Positions 1 to 9,537 are shown, numbered from the stretch's first letter. The stretch is 64,000 bases of DNA from Winogradskyella schleiferi (GCF_013394655.1 NZ_CP053351.1:1302001-1366000), one strand, 5' to 3'. A program made the numbers and translations. Notes: a model not told the origin generated them from the letters alone.

Positions 1-1
1 A

Positions 2-97
2 TCAAATAAAACGAAAGAAAATAAGAAAAAAGATGATGAAGATTTGATGCCAGAGTATATGACTATGAAGGAAAAAAAGACAGAAAATAAGTCTTAA
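2..97 (+). CDS. C-terminal tail of an unidentified protein (partial)
   Basis: An open frame enters from the left edge and ends at a TAA. The visible 31 residues are very hydrophilic, rich in Lys, Glu and Asp, and include DEDLMPEYMTMKEKK. No domain can be recognised from so short a tail. In some flavobacteria a large TamB-like envelope protein lies upstream of pfkA, so a TamB-type C-terminus is possible, but nothing visible proves it. The reading frame and the sharp composition change after the stop are the only support. Confidence 0.5.
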   Translation, partial: SNKTKENKKKDDEDLMPEYMTMKEKKTENKS

Positions 98-234
98 GCC
101 TTTCAAATTCCCCATAGTTATTAAAATACTTATTAACGAAAACGTTTGAATTGGTATTTCGACGGTTTATTTATGATAATAGTCACTTTTTTATATGTAG
201 AGTTTCTTAATTTTACTGTAAATTAATTTAGAGA

Positions 235-1221
235 ATGCTACATACCATTAAAAAAATAGGTGTTTTAACTTCTGGAGGCGACGCGCCAGGAATGAATGCC
301 GCAATTAGATCTGTAGTTAGAGCTTGCGCTTTTCACGATATCAAATGCTACGGTATTTATAGAGGTTATGAAGGGATGATAGAAGGCGATTTCGTTGAAA
401 TGGATGCACGAAGCGTAAAAGGTATCATTAATAAAGGTGGAACGATTTTAAAATCTGCACGTTCAAAAGAATTTAGAACCAAGGAAGGTAGAACAAAAGC
501 TTACGAAGCATTGACAAAAGCAGGAATTGATGCTTTTGTGGTTATCGGTGGAGACGGTAGTTTTACTGGCGCTATGATTTTTAATCAAGAATTTGGATTT
601 CCAGTAATGGGAATTCCTGGTACTATAGATAATGATATTTTCGGTACTACGTATACTTTAGGATACGATACAGCTTTGAATACAGTGGTGGATGCCATAG
701 ATAAAATAAGGGATACAGCAAGTTCGCATAACCGATTGTTCTTTATTGAAGTTATGGGACGAGATGTTGGACATATTGCTTTGAATGTTGGTATAGCTGG
801 TGGCGCTGAAGAAATTTTAATTCCTGAAGAAGATTTAGGATTGGGTAGGCTTGTTGAATCGTTGAGGCGTAGCAAGAAATCTGGAAAAACATCGAGTATC
901 GTAGTGGTTGCCGAAGGGGATAAAATAGGAAAGAGCGTTTTTGAACTTAAAGATTATGTAGATCAAAATATGGAAGGTTACGATGTGCGGGTTTCTGTAC
1001 TTGGTCACATGCAACGTGGTGGCTCACCTTCTTGTTTCGATCGTGTGTTTGCAAGCAGAATGGGAGTGAAAGCGGTTGAAAGCTTGTTAATAGGAAAGAG
1101 TAACTATATGGTTGGTATGAAAAATGACCTTATGGAGTTAACACCATTTGACCAAGCTGTAAAAGGAAAATCAAAAATTAACATGGAACTTTTAAGAGTT
1201 TCGGATATAATGACAATTTAA
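235..1221 (+). CDS. pfkA: ATP-dependent 6-phosphofructokinase
   Basis: Phosphorylates fructose 6-phosphate to fructose 1,6-bisphosphate, the committed step of glycolysis, in the cytoplasm. The 328 residues match the bacterial PfkA length. Visible motifs are the N-terminal ATP loop TSGGDAPGMNAAIR (residues 12-25), GGDGS (105-109), the catalytic segment PGTIDNDI (128-135, with the proton-acceptor Asp) and MGR (174-176). The Gly after GGD supports ATP rather than pyrophosphate as phosphoryl donor, as known for the family. gapA follows after 32 bp in the same direction, so the two glycolytic genes probably form one transcript that ends at the strong hairpin after gapA. The assigned ATG places the first beta strand where the family expects it. 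Confidence 0.97.
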   Translation: MLHTIKKIGVLTSGGDAPGMNAAIRSVVRACAFHDIKCYGIYRGYEGMIEGDFVEMDARSVKGIINKGGTILKSARSKEFRTKEGRTKAYEALTKAGIDAFVVIGGDGSFTGAMIFNQEFGFPVMGIPGTIDNDIFGTTYTLGYDTALNTVVDAIDKIRDTASSHNRLFFIEVMGRDVGHIALNVGIAGGAEEILIPEEDLGLGRLVESLRRSKKSGKTSSIVVVAEGDKIGKSVFELKDYVDQNMEGYDVRVSVLGHMQRGGSPSCFDRVFASRMGVKAVESLLIGKSNYMVGMKNDLMELTPFDQAVKGKSKINMELLRVSDIMTI

Positions 1222-1238
1222 TAACGAATAAAAATTAA

Positions 1239-2255
<1,017 letters not shown>

Positions 2256-2273
2256 GACATAGTATTAATTCTG

Positions 2274-2317
2274 AAAATTCCGTAGGATTATGCATTGTCA
2301 TAGGCTACGGAATTTTT
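2274..2317 (+). terminator. Rho-independent terminator after gapA
   Basis: AAAATTCCGTAG and CTACGGAATTTT form a perfect 12-bp stem around a 19-nt loop, with T residues continuing after the stem. It lies 18 bp after the gapA stop and before the sugar kinase gene, so it should end the pfkA-gapA transcript. Confidence 0.85.
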
Positions 2318-2333
2318 ATTTATATTCATTATC

Positions 2334-3197
2334 ATGATTTTAATTACAGATGGAGGTTCTACAAAATGCGACTGGATTGCCATAGATAAAAACGGTAAAC
2401 AAGCTGTTGATAAAATTAGAACCAAAGGTTTAAATCCGGCTATTGTTGCAGAGAAAAAACTAAACAAAACAATTCGAAAAAGTGAAGAACTAATGGCGAT
2501 TGCCAATGATGTTACTCATGTTTACTTTTACGGTGCAGGTTGTGGAACTGAAAAACCGAGCCTACTGTTGAAATCAATTTTAGAAACCTATTTTGTTAAG
2601 GCAGAAGTTGAGGTTAGGGAAGATACATATGCTGCAGTAAGAGCATGCATCGACTCTAATGATGAAGCTGCTGTAGTTTGTATATTGGGCACAGGCTCTA
2701 ATTGTAGTTATTTTGATGGTAAGGATTTACATCAAAAAGTTAAAAGTCTTGGTTTTATATTAATGGACGATGCCAGTGGAAATTATTTTGGTAAGCAATT
2801 AATTAGAGACTATTACTTTAATAAAATGCCAGATACTATTAGTGTGGCATTTGCTCACAAACATAATCTTGAAGCAGATTATATAAAATATAACTTGTAT
2901 AAACAAACCAACCCAAGCGCGTATTTGGCAGATCATGCCGAATTTATGTTTATAAATAAAGATTCAGCATATATAAGTAATATAATTACTAAAGGGATAC
3001 GTTTATTTACGGAAAATATGATTCTTCAATATAAGAAAGAATTAGATTCTGGTGTTCCTGTTCACTTTGCAGGTTCCATTGCCTATTTTGGACAAACGGA
3101 AATTAAACAAGTTGCTGATGAATATGGATTTAAAGTGGGTAATTTCGTAAGACGACCTATTGAAGGTTTAGTGGACTATCACGTTAAAAATCTTTAA
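2334..3197 (+). CDS. BadF/BadG-type kinase, probable N-acetylglucosamine kinase
   Basis: A 287-residue member of the actin/hsp70-fold ATPase superfamily, in the branch that includes N-acetylglucosamine kinases. The N-terminal phosphate-1 loop TDGGSTKCDW (about residues 5-14) and the second loop ILGTGSNC (about 117-124) are clear. Such enzymes phosphorylate amino sugars recovered from cell wall or chitin, but the substrate cannot be proved from the sequence. The methylglyoxal synthase ATG lies one base after its stop, so the two are probably translated from one message. Its first base lies only about 16 bp beyond the gapA terminator, leaving little room for a separate promoter, so read-through may supply part of its expression. 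Confidence 0.82.
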   Translation: MILITDGGSTKCDWIAIDKNGKQAVDKIRTKGLNPAIVAEKKLNKTIRKSEELMAIANDVTHVYFYGAGCGTEKPSLLLKSILETYFVKAEVEVREDTYAAVRACIDSNDEAAVVCILGTGSNCSYFDGKDLHQKVKSLGFILMDDASGNYFGKQLIRDYYFNKMPDTISVAFAHKHNLEADYIKYNLYKQTNPSAYLADHAEFMFINKDSAYISNIITKGIRLFTENMILQYKKELDSGVPVHFAGSIAYFGQTEIKQVADEYGFKVGNFVRRPIEGLVDYHVKNL

Positions 3198-3198
3198 T

Positions 3199-3561
3199 AT
3201 GGAAATTGCAATCATAGCGCATGACGGTAAAAAAGCTGAAATGGTTCAGTTTTTAAATCAACATAGTGATATTTTACAGCAAAAAAATATTACGCTGGTT
3301 TCAACTGGTACAACTGGAGAGAAAGTAAGTAGTGCTGGTCTTGCGGTTAATGCTTTACTTTCTGGACCATTAGGTGGAGATGCTCAAATTGCGGCAAGAG
3401 TAGCAGAAGGTCGTTGCGATATGGTGTTGTTTTTTCGGGATCCATTAGATCGTCATCCGCATGAACCAGATATTTTGATGCTCATGAGATTGTGTGATGT
3501 TCATAATGTGCCCTTGGCAACTAATCCAGCAACAGCAGAATTGCTTATAAAAGCCCTATAA
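3199..3561 (+). CDS. mgsA: Methylglyoxal synthase
   Basis: Converts dihydroxyacetone phosphate to methylglyoxal and phosphate, a bypass that relieves sugar-phosphate accumulation. The protein has 120 residues, shorter than the E. coli enzyme (152) but covering the whole MGS-like fold. Visible are the phosphate loop STGTTG (35-40), the catalytic Asp in GPLGGD (61), RDPLDRHPHEPD (80-91) containing the conserved His, and ATNPATAELLI at the C-terminus. It starts one base after the sugar kinase stop. Its position just after pfkA and gapA fits a role when triose phosphates build up. Confidence 0.95.
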   Translation: MEIAIIAHDGKKAEMVQFLNQHSDILQQKNITLVSTGTTGEKVSSAGLAVNALLSGPLGGDAQIAARVAEGRCDMVLFFRDPLDRHPHEPDILMLMRLCDVHNVPLATNPATAELLIKAL

Positions 3562-3597
3562 TTTTTAATAACCTGTTAATAAAACTGGGCAAGTCGG

Positions 3598-3628
3598 TTG
3601 TAAAACTTATAATTTGGTTATATCTTTG
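3598..3628 (+). promoter_or_regulatory. Bacteroidota-type promoter
   Basis: A TTG at 3598-3600 and TATCTTTG at 3621-3628 are 20 bp apart, matching the TTG / TAnnTTTG arrangement known for Bacteroidota primary sigma factor promoters. It lies 30 bp before the ATG of a small membrane protein gene and shows that an upstream in-frame start within the promoter is not used. Confidence 0.7.
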
Positions 3629-3658
3629 TGCCAACAAAACGTAAACGAAACAATAATT

Positions 3659-3841
3659 ATGTTCGAATTTGATCAGTATTTAGGATTTTTAGCATTTTTA
3701 ACCATATTAACTATTGGATTTTGGTTAATGATTTTCCTTTTAACCTTCGTTATTCCTTATTGGATTTTTGGATCTTCAATAGAGCGTTTTAAAGAAATGA
3801 AAGCAGAAAGAAAAGCTAAGCGTGAAGGTTTAACGCATTAA
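3659..3841 (+). CDS. Small membrane protein, 60 aa
   Basis: The protein has one or two closely spaced hydrophobic segments (residues about 6-40) followed by a basic tail with FKEMKAERKAKREG. I do not recognise a named family. The start MFEFDQYL was chosen because a good TTG/TATCTTTG promoter lies immediately upstream and would overlap a longer reading frame. It is a single-gene unit ended by a bidirectional hairpin shared with the convergent MFS gene. The charged C-terminus is probably cytoplasmic by the positive-inside rule; this is inference. Confidence 0.7.
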   Translation: MFEFDQYLGFLAFLTILTIGFWLMIFLLTFVIPYWIFGSSIERFKEMKAERKAKREGLTH

Positions 3842-3862
3842 AAGCATTTTTATATCATAAAG

Positions 3863-3888
3863 AAAAAGAGCGCATTTGTGCTCTTTTT
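3863..3888. terminator. Bidirectional terminator
   Basis: AAAAAGAGC and GCTCTTTTT pair perfectly around GCATTTGT, with A and T tracts on the two sides. It lies between the convergent small membrane gene and the MFS gene and can serve both strands. Confidence 0.8.
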
Positions 3889-5163
3889 TTATGCTCTATT
3901 TTTTGAATAGTTATAAAGCATGAAGGATGCCACTAATCCAGCCAAAGTAAATAAACCCATGACACCAAAAGCATGTTGCAACCCAACAGCACCTTCATTG
4001 GCATCTAAAAAATAACCCATTACGAGTCCTGCAAAAATATCTGGTGTATAGCCAACAACTGAAATAAAGCCAACAGCAGTTCCTGTAACCGCTAATGGAA
4101 TATTGGCTTCTTCAAGCGTTGCGAAATATAAAACCCTTGCTGAATACACACCTAAAGCCATGGTTCCAATGGATAGTATAAATAAGAGTGTTGTAGAGTC
4201 ATCAATAATTCCTACATAGAAAATGAGGCTTGTGATTGTCATTAATAAAAAACCAATAACAATCCATAAGGAAGCTTTAGTTCTATCAGCAAGCATACCA
4301 ATTATAACTCCAACAACAGGTCTTATATACAGAAGAGATGTTCCCACTTTCGCAGCTTCGATTTTATTATAACCCATCACTTGTTCAGCATATTTACTAA
4401 AAAGATCCGTCATTTTATAACCGTAATAAGCACAGAGAATAATAATCATGAGTAGCCAAACGGCTCTGTATTTCATAACTATTTTAAAATTTTCTATGGT
4501 CAATAATTTAGAGGGTTTTTCAGATTTTATGGTTTCTGTTTCCGTAAATTTTAAGAAGAAAAAGACGATAATGCCAATGCAAAATACGGCAATAGAGGTG
4601 TAAGTTATCACTTCTTTGAATGCTAGACGACGTTCTGCAATTGAGGTTAATTCAACCTCTTTGGTAATAAAAATTGAGAATATAAGGACACCAACAGATC
4701 CAAACAGGGCTGCGACCAAACCTCGACCACCATCTAAAAATCCAAAAGCGATACCTTGTTTATGAGTGCCGCCCCAAATTCTTGTGGCTTTGATCATTGC
4801 AGCCCAAAACAGGAAAATAGTGGTAAAACCCCAAAATCCATAAAGTAAATGTAGCTGATATAGACTTGGATATGTTGCTAGATAGAAGCCTCCGAGAGCA
4901 GTTAGAATAAGCGCAACTGACATTAATATATGCGGTTTAAATTTGTCTGCCAATGGTCCGCCAAAAAGATAGGAAACCAAGGCAACTGTGCCATAAGCCG
5001 CAAAACAACTTCCTATTTCGGTGTCAGTAATAGAAAAAGATTCTAAAAACGTAGTTCTAAAAATACGCTGTAAAACAAAAGGCAAAATAAAAACAGCCTC
5101 TGCTGCTAATATCAATAATAGAATTACATACAGAGGCTGCTTTTTAGTTTCTTGTTGCGGCAT
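3889..5163 (-). CDS. Major facilitator superfamily transporter
   Basis: A 424-residue protein with about twelve hydrophobic segments, split into two halves by a charged loop near the middle (around TETETIKSEKPSKL). Motif-A-like residues follow the second segment (FGGPLADKFKP) and the equivalent place in the second half (GMLADRTKAS). The start MPQQETKKQP was chosen because it lies one base after the carboxylase stop codon; a longer frame would extend into that gene. The substrate is not readable from the sequence. Coupling to an acyl-CoA carboxylase subunit suggests an organic acid or a branched-chain amino acid product, but this is only context. The stop lies at the bidirectional terminator. 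Confidence 0.85.
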   Translation of the reverse strand: MPQQETKKQPLYVILLLILAAEAVFILPFVLQRIFRTTFLESFSITDTEIGSCFAAYGTVALVSYLFGGPLADKFKPHILMSVALILTALGGFYLATYPSLYQLHLLYGFWGFTTIFLFWAAMIKATRIWGGTHKQGIAFGFLDGGRGLVAALFGSVGVLIFSIFITKEVELTSIAERRLAFKEVITYTSIAVFCIGIIVFFFLKFTETETIKSEKPSKLLTIENFKIVMKYRAVWLLMIIILCAYYGYKMTDLFSKYAEQVMGYNKIEAAKVGTSLLYIRPVVGVIIGMLADRTKASLWIVIGFLLMTITSLIFYVGIIDDSTTLLFILSIGTMALGVYSARVLYFATLEEANIPLAVTGTAVGFISVVGYTPDIFAGLVMGYFLDANEGAVGLQHAFGVMGLFTLAGLVASFMLYNYSKNRA

Positions 5164-5164
5164 A

Positions 5165-6793
5165 TCAAACTTGCAAAACACCCATATTAAAAGGCTTTTC
5201 AATGGGAGCGTGGTTGGCTGCTTCTATTCCCATGCTGATCCAAGTTCTGGTATCTAAAGGGTCAATGACACCGTCGGTCCAAATTCTTGAAGCCGCATAA
5301 TATGGAGAGACTTGGTCGTCGTATCGATCTTTTATTTTTTTGTATAATTCTTCTTCTTTTTCTTTGGTAATGGTTTCGCCTTTCTTCTTAAGAGAAGCCG
5401 TTTCAATTTGTAAAAGAACCTTTGCCGCTGAGTTTCCGCTCATAACAGCTAATTCTGCACTCGGCCATGCCGCAATTAATCTCGGATCGTAAGCTTTTCC
5501 GCACATCGCATAGTTTCCTGCGCCATAACTATTGCCAAGTACAATGGTGAATTTTGGTACCACAGAATTGCTTACTGCATTTACCATTTTGGCGCCATCT
5601 TTTATGATTCCGGAGTGTTCCGATTTACTACCAACCATAAATCCTGTGACATCTTGTAGAAAGACCAAAGGGATTTTCTTTTGGTTACAATTCGCAATGA
5701 AACGTGTGGCCTTATCGGCTGAGTCATTATAGATCACACCTCCAAACTGCATTTCACCTTTTTTTGTCTTTACCAATTTACGTTGGTTGGCAACGATTCC
5801 TACTGCCCAACCTTCAATTCTAGCATAAGCCGTGATAATCGTTTTACCATAATCTTGTTTGTATTCGTCAAATTCAGAATCATCTACCAAACGTTTTATA
5901 ATCTCCTTCATGTCATATTGATCCGCTCTGCTTTTAGGTAGAATGCCGTAAATATCTTCCGGATTTTCTTTAGGCCTTTTAGATTCAGCTCTATTATAAC
6001 CAGCTTTGTCAAAATCACCAATTTTATCAACTATCGATTTTATTTTGTCTAATGCATCCTTATCATCCTTAGCTTTATAATCCGTAACGCCCGAGATTTC
6101 ACAATGCGTCGTAGCACCTCCTAAGGTTTCATTATCGATGGATTCGCCAATAGCTGCTTTTACCAAATAGCTTCCAGCTAAGAAAATACTTCCGGTTTTG
6201 TCAACAATCAAAGCCTCGTCACTCATAATCGGCAAATACGCGCCGCCTGCAACACAACTTCCCATAACCGCAGCAATTTGGGTAATTCCCATACTGCTCA
6301 TCACGGCATTGTTTCTAAAAATACGTCCAAAATGTTCTTTGTCTGGGAAAATTTCGTCTTGCATAGGCAGAAATACACCAGCACTATCTACTAAATAAAT
6401 GATTGGTAATCTGTTTTCTATGGCAATCTCTTGGGCACGTAAATTCTTTTTTCCTGTTATGGGAAACCAAGCACCAGCTTTTACTGTGGCATCATTGGCA
6501 ACGACAATACATTGTTTACCTTTAATGTAGCCCATTTTTACAACAACACCTCCAGATGGACAACCACCATATTGTTCATACATGCCTTCTCCAGCAAAAG
6601 CACCAATTTCTATGGATTTGGCTTTTGGGTCTAAAAGATAATTAATACGCTCGCGAGCTGTCATTTTACCTTTGGCATGATGTTTCTCAATACTTTTTTC
6701 GCCACCACCTAATTTGACTTGAGCGAAACGCTTTTTAAGATCGGAGACTAAAAGTTTATTGTGGTCTTCGTTTTGGTTGAATTTGATATCCAT
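5165..6793 (-). CDS. Acyl-CoA carboxylase beta subunit (methylcrotonyl-CoA type)
   Basis: Carboxyltransferase subunit of a biotin-dependent acyl-CoA carboxylase. The 542 residues match the methylcrotonyl-CoA carboxylase beta subunit, including the N-terminal GKMTARERINYLLD and two crotonase-fold halves. Glycine-rich oxyanion segments are visible, e.g. GSCVAGGAYLPIMSDE and GNSYGAGNYAMCGKAYDP. That activity would place it in leucine or isoprenoid degradation. No biotin-carrying alpha subunit lies in this window, so the partner must be elsewhere. Acetyl- or propionyl-CoA carboxylase remains possible, since subunit specificity is hard to read by eye. The MFS gene follows with a one-base gap. Confidence 0.85.
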   Translation of the reverse strand: MDIKFNQNEDHNKLLVSDLKKRFAQVKLGGGEKSIEKHHAKGKMTARERINYLLDPKAKSIEIGAFAGEGMYEQYGGCPSGGVVVKMGYIKGKQCIVVANDATVKAGAWFPITGKKNLRAQEIAIENRLPIIYLVDSAGVFLPMQDEIFPDKEHFGRIFRNNAVMSSMGITQIAAVMGSCVAGGAYLPIMSDEALIVDKTGSIFLAGSYLVKAAIGESIDNETLGGATTHCEISGVTDYKAKDDKDALDKIKSIVDKIGDFDKAGYNRAESKRPKENPEDIYGILPKSRADQYDMKEIIKRLVDDSEFDEYKQDYGKTIITAYARIEGWAVGIVANQRKLVKTKKGEMQFGGVIYNDSADKATRFIANCNQKKIPLVFLQDVTGFMVGSKSEHSGIIKDGAKMVNAVSNSVVPKFTIVLGNSYGAGNYAMCGKAYDPRLIAAWPSAELAVMSGNSAAKVLLQIETASLKKKGETITKEKEEELYKKIKDRYDDQVSPYYAASRIWTDGVIDPLDTRTWISMGIEAANHAPIEKPFNMGVLQV

Positions 6794-6801
6794 ATTTTAC
6801 G

Positions 6802-6817
6802 GCCCACGAAAGTGGGC
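6802..6817 (-). promoter_or_regulatory. Hairpin in the leader of the carboxylase gene
   Basis: GCCCAC and GTGGGC form a perfect 6-bp GC-rich stem around a four-base loop, 8 bp before the carboxylase ATG on the minus strand. It would cover the usual ribosome-binding position. It may tune translation or be a small dispersed palindrome; the sequence alone does not decide. Confidence 0.45.
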
Positions 6818-6910
6818 ATATTTTGAGATTATAACTTGTCTTTCTTTTGCACGAATTTACAAAACGAATCGATGTTGCGAAAGTGAATGTTTTGTTAAAA
6901 TATAATACAT

Positions 6911-6934
6911 GGAATTATATTCCTTGGAATATAA
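6911..6934. promoter_or_regulatory. Overlapping GGAAT/ATTCC palindromes, candidate operator
   Basis: TTATATTCC and GGAATATAA are perfect 9-bp arms around TT (6915-6934). A further GGAAT at 6911 makes a second, overlapping palindrome GGAATTATATTCC. The site lies 40-60 bp before the flavin reductase ATG, where an operator would act. The nearby MarR regulator binds palindromes of this size as a family, so it is a natural candidate, but the link is inferred. Confidence 0.45.
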
Positions 6935-6973
6935 ATTATTTAATTGTAAATTTATAATTCAAAAAAAATACAT

Positions 6974-7504
6974 ATGAAAAAAATCATAGCCTTTGCAGGC
7001 AGTAATAGTTCAGATTCAATTAATAAGCAGTTAGCGACTTATACAGCTTCGCTTGTTGAGAATACTCAAGCTACAGTTTTAGATCTTAATAATTTCGATT
7101 TACCAATCTACAGCAAGGATTTGGAGGCGAAAGAAGGCATACCTGAGAATGCTACCAAATTTTTAGATCTATTGAAAAAGTCAGATGGCATTATTATTTC
7201 ATTAGCAGAAAACAATGGAGCATACGCTGCCGTATTTAAGAATTTATTTGATTGGCTGTCCAGGGCTGAACAGAAAAACTGGTTAGGTAAGCCTATGTTG
7301 TTAATGGCAACGGCGCCTGGAGCGAGAGGCGGACAGTCGGTTTTAGAAATGGCATTAGAGCGTTTTCCCCGTCATGATGCGCATATAGTTGGTCAGTTTT
7401 CGTTACCATCTTTTGGTGATAATTTTTCAGAAGGAAAACTTACAAATGACGAATTAAATAAAGCATTATTAAAAGAAGTAAAAAAATTAAAAAACAGTCT
7501 TTAA
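6974..7504 (+). CDS. NAD(P)H-dependent FMN reductase family protein
   Basis: A 176-residue flavodoxin-fold oxidoreductase. The FMN phosphate loop is AGSNSSDSINKQLA near the N-terminus, and SLAENNGAYAAVFKNLFDWLSR matches the second flavin-binding region of the NADPH-dependent FMN reductase family. Such enzymes reduce free flavin, quinones or azo compounds in the cytoplasm. The GNAT gene starts two bases after its stop, and MarR and pirin genes follow, which suggests a stress or electrophile response unit. A palindromic candidate operator lies in its upstream region. Confidence 0.88.
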   Translation: MKKIIAFAGSNSSDSINKQLATYTASLVENTQATVLDLNNFDLPIYSKDLEAKEGIPENATKFLDLLKKSDGIIISLAENNGAYAAVFKNLFDWLSRAEQKNWLGKPMLLMATAPGARGGQSVLEMALERFPRHDAHIVGQFSLPSFGDNFSEGKLTNDELNKALLKEVKKLKNSL

Positions 7505-7506
7505 TT

Positions 7507-7788
7507 ATGGAATTAAAACATGAAGAAACTACAAATAGAAATAGATTTTATCTTTTAGATGAAGGGAAAGAAGTTGGGGAAAGCACTTATGTATATGTAA
7601 AAGATCATATCATCGACATTAACCATACTGAAATAGATGATAATTACAGAGGTCAAAGTCTTGGGGAAAAATTAATTGATGCGGTTGTTACTTTTGCAAG
7701 AAAAAAAGGCATACATGTATCAGCAAGTTGTCCATATGCCAAAAAAGTACTGTCAAGAACGGATAAGTACAATGATGTCAAGGTATAG
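7507..7788 (+). CDS. Small GNAT-like N-acetyltransferase (YjdJ type)
   Basis: A 93-residue single-domain protein of the short Gcn5-related type. The acetyl-CoA loop is visible as DDNYRGQSLGEKLIDAVV (about residues 46-63), followed by ARKKGIHVSASCPYAKKVL, the usual C-terminal half of this mini-family. The acceptor substrate is unknown. Its ATG lies two bases after the flavin reductase stop, so both are almost certainly on one message. Confidence 0.83.
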   Translation: MELKHEETTNRNRFYLLDEGKEVGESTYVYVKDHIIDINHTEIDDNYRGQSLGEKLIDAVVTFARKKGIHVSASCPYAKKVLSRTDKYNDVKV

Positions 7789-7876
7789 CTGGTTTTGTCT
7801 TAGCGAAATGAGAAGAAAGACGAAAAACAATAGTATAAAGAAAAAGACTTAATATTTAAGACAAAAAACGCATGAC

Positions 7877-7941
7877 TTAAGATTGAAAGTTAGCAATCTT
7901 AACTGCTTACTGAAGACTGTCAATTTTTCCCTTAGGGGAAA
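7877..7941. repeat. Two small palindromes before the MarR gene
   Basis: TTAAGATTG and CAATCTTAA (7877-7885, 7894-7902) are perfect 9-bp arms, and TTTCCC/GGGAAA (7926-7931, 7936-7941) enclose TTAG. The first could be a MarR operator because it is close to the MarR gene. The second looks like the small palindromes scattered between genes in flavobacterial genomes. The rest of this 189-bp gap shows no coding signal. Confidence 0.45.
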
Positions 7942-7977
7942 TGTGCGAAGGACAATGGGGAACTGAGGACTAAACAA

Positions 7978-8415
7978 ATGGGAAATTTAGTAAAAGATAT
8001 CAATTCAAGCTTTGAGAATAATCGAGTTAAGGCATTGTTGAATGTTATTTATACAGCCAACTGGATTACAAGCGCTCAAAACGAATTTTTTAAACCTTTC
8101 GGAATATCACCACAGCAGTACAATATTCTTAGAATTTTAAAAGGGGCAGGCGAGCCAATAAAAGTTCAAACGATTAAAGATAGAATGTTAGAACGTTCGC
8201 CAAACGCAACACGATTAATGGATAAGCTTTGCGCTAAAAATCTAATAGAGCGTTTGCCTTCTGAAAATGATCGACGCGTCGTAAAGATTGTAATTACTAA
8301 AGTAGGAGTGGAATTATTGAAGGCAATACCAAAAGACCTAAATAAAGATTTGCTCAAAAATTTAAATGAAGATGAGGCAGAGCTATTGAGTAATCTTTTG
8401 GACAAAATGCGTTAA
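7978..8415 (+). CDS. MarR family transcriptional regulator
   Basis: A 145-residue winged-helix DNA-binding protein. The dimerisation helices lie at the N-terminus, FGISPQQYNILRILKG opens the DNA-binding domain, RSPNATRLMDKLCAKNLIER is the recognition helix and wing region, and SENDRRVVKIVITKVG gives the beta wing with the family's conserved DxR. MarR proteins usually repress their own gene and neighbours until a phenolic or oxidant ligand binds. The pirin gene follows, and a flavin reductase and GNAT gene precede, so these are the likely targets. Perfect palindromes upstream could be its operators. Confidence 0.93.
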   Translation: MGNLVKDINSSFENNRVKALLNVIYTANWITSAQNEFFKPFGISPQQYNILRILKGAGEPIKVQTIKDRMLERSPNATRLMDKLCAKNLIERLPSENDRRVVKIVITKVGVELLKAIPKDLNKDLLKNLNEDEAELLSNLLDKMR

Positions 8416-8505
8416 GATTGACTGACCTGCAAGGCCTTTAAACTCTTGTAGGTAGTATTGATAAAATAAACAAGAGCTTCTCGATTTTAAGAAAATAAAA
8501 TTAAT

Positions 8506-9231
8506 ATGAAAAAAATAATACACAAAGCAGAAAGCAGAGGATTTGCTAACCATGGATGGTTGCAGGCCAACCATTCTTTTAGTTTCGCCAGTTGGAATAA
8601 TCCTGAACGCGTTCATTTTGGAGCGTTAAGAGTCCTAAATGATGATATCATTGCACCAAAAATGGGCTTTGGTACACATCCTCATGAAAATATGGAAATT
8701 ATAACTATTCCATTAAAAGGCGTTCTAAAACATCGCGATAATATGAATAATGATTGGCAACCCGTAGTTCCTGGAGAAGTTCAAGTGATGTCAGCAGGAA
8801 CAGGCGTACAACACTCTGAAATTAATGGATCTTCTGATGAACATTTAAGTTTGTTTCAAATTTGGATCATTCCCCAAAAGCGAAATGTTCAACCGCGTTA
8901 CGACCAAAAGATGTTTAAAGATGAAGATCGAAAGGGAAAACTTCAAACCTTAGTGACTTCCTTTGAAGATGAAAATGAAAACAGTTTAAAAATTCATCAA
9001 GATGTAAAAATTTCAAGAATTGATTTATTAGAAGGCAATACCTTTGATTATGTTATAGCAAATGAAAATCAAGGTGTTTATGTTTTGAGCATTTTTGGAA
9101 AAGTAGAAATAGAAGGTGAAACTTTAGATACTAGGGATGCCATTGGTGTTTCAGAAGCTGAAAGTTTTAATATAAAATCAAAATCGGATTGCGAATTATT
9201 ATTGATCGAAGTTCCTATGATGACTTTATAA
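8506..9231 (+). CDS. Pirin family protein
   Basis: A 241-residue bicupin. The N-terminal cupin has the metal ligands His58 and His60 (GFGTHPHENM), His103 and Glu105 (GVQHSEIN), which match the iron site of pirins such as E. coli YhhW. Family members show quercetin 2,3-dioxygenase activity or act as redox-sensing regulators; which applies here is not readable. Position directly after a MarR gene, a frequent pairing, suggests induction by aromatic or oxidative stress. A terminator follows within 25 bp. Confidence 0.93.
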   Translation: MKKIIHKAESRGFANHGWLQANHSFSFASWNNPERVHFGALRVLNDDIIAPKMGFGTHPHENMEIITIPLKGVLKHRDNMNNDWQPVVPGEVQVMSAGTGVQHSEINGSSDEHLSLFQIWIIPQKRNVQPRYDQKMFKDEDRKGKLQTLVTSFEDENENSLKIHQDVKISRIDLLEGNTFDYVIANENQGVYVLSIFGKVEIEGETLDTRDAIGVSEAESFNIKSKSDCELLLIEVPMMTL

Positions 9232-9255
9232 ATTTCAAATGTTTTATAATAGAAG

Positions 9256-9280
9256 CATCACAAATTGTGGTGTTTTTTTT
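9256..9280 (+). terminator. Terminator after the pirin gene
   Basis: CATCAC and GTGGTG pair (one G-T) around AAATT, followed by eight T residues. It ends the MarR-pirin transcript. Confidence 0.75.
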
Positions 9281-9331
9281 ATTTAAAATGCGATATTTGT
9301 ATTTAACTAACTAATAAAACTAAGATTGAAT

Positions 9332-9514
9332 ATGGCAATGAACAAAAATACAGTACTGTCTTGGGCTACATGGATTATGATATTTGTAGGATGTGGCTTA
9401 ATTGCATTAGGCGCATTTCGATATGATGATGTTGCAGGTTGGGGATTTGCTGCCGTTGGAGGTGGCTTTTTTTGTATTGCATGGGTTTTCAATGCATTAA
9501 AAGGAAGAGTTTAA
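9332..9514 (+). CDS. Small membrane protein, 60 aa (CAL67264-like)
   Basis: MAMNKNTVLSWATW opens a protein with two hydrophobic segments (about residues 9-27 and 33-53) separated by FRYDDVAGW and closed by NALKGRV. From memory it resembles a small flavobacterial membrane protein family named after Gramella CAL67264, often near ettA; its function is unknown. The ATG was preferred to an upstream in-frame TTG because it gives the usual length. A stem-loop follows the stop. Confidence 0.75.
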   Translation: MAMNKNTVLSWATWIMIFVGCGLIALGAFRYDDVAGWGFAAVGGGFFCIAWVFNALKGRV

Positions 9515-9537
9515 AACCCAAGCAAAGGGTGGCTTAT

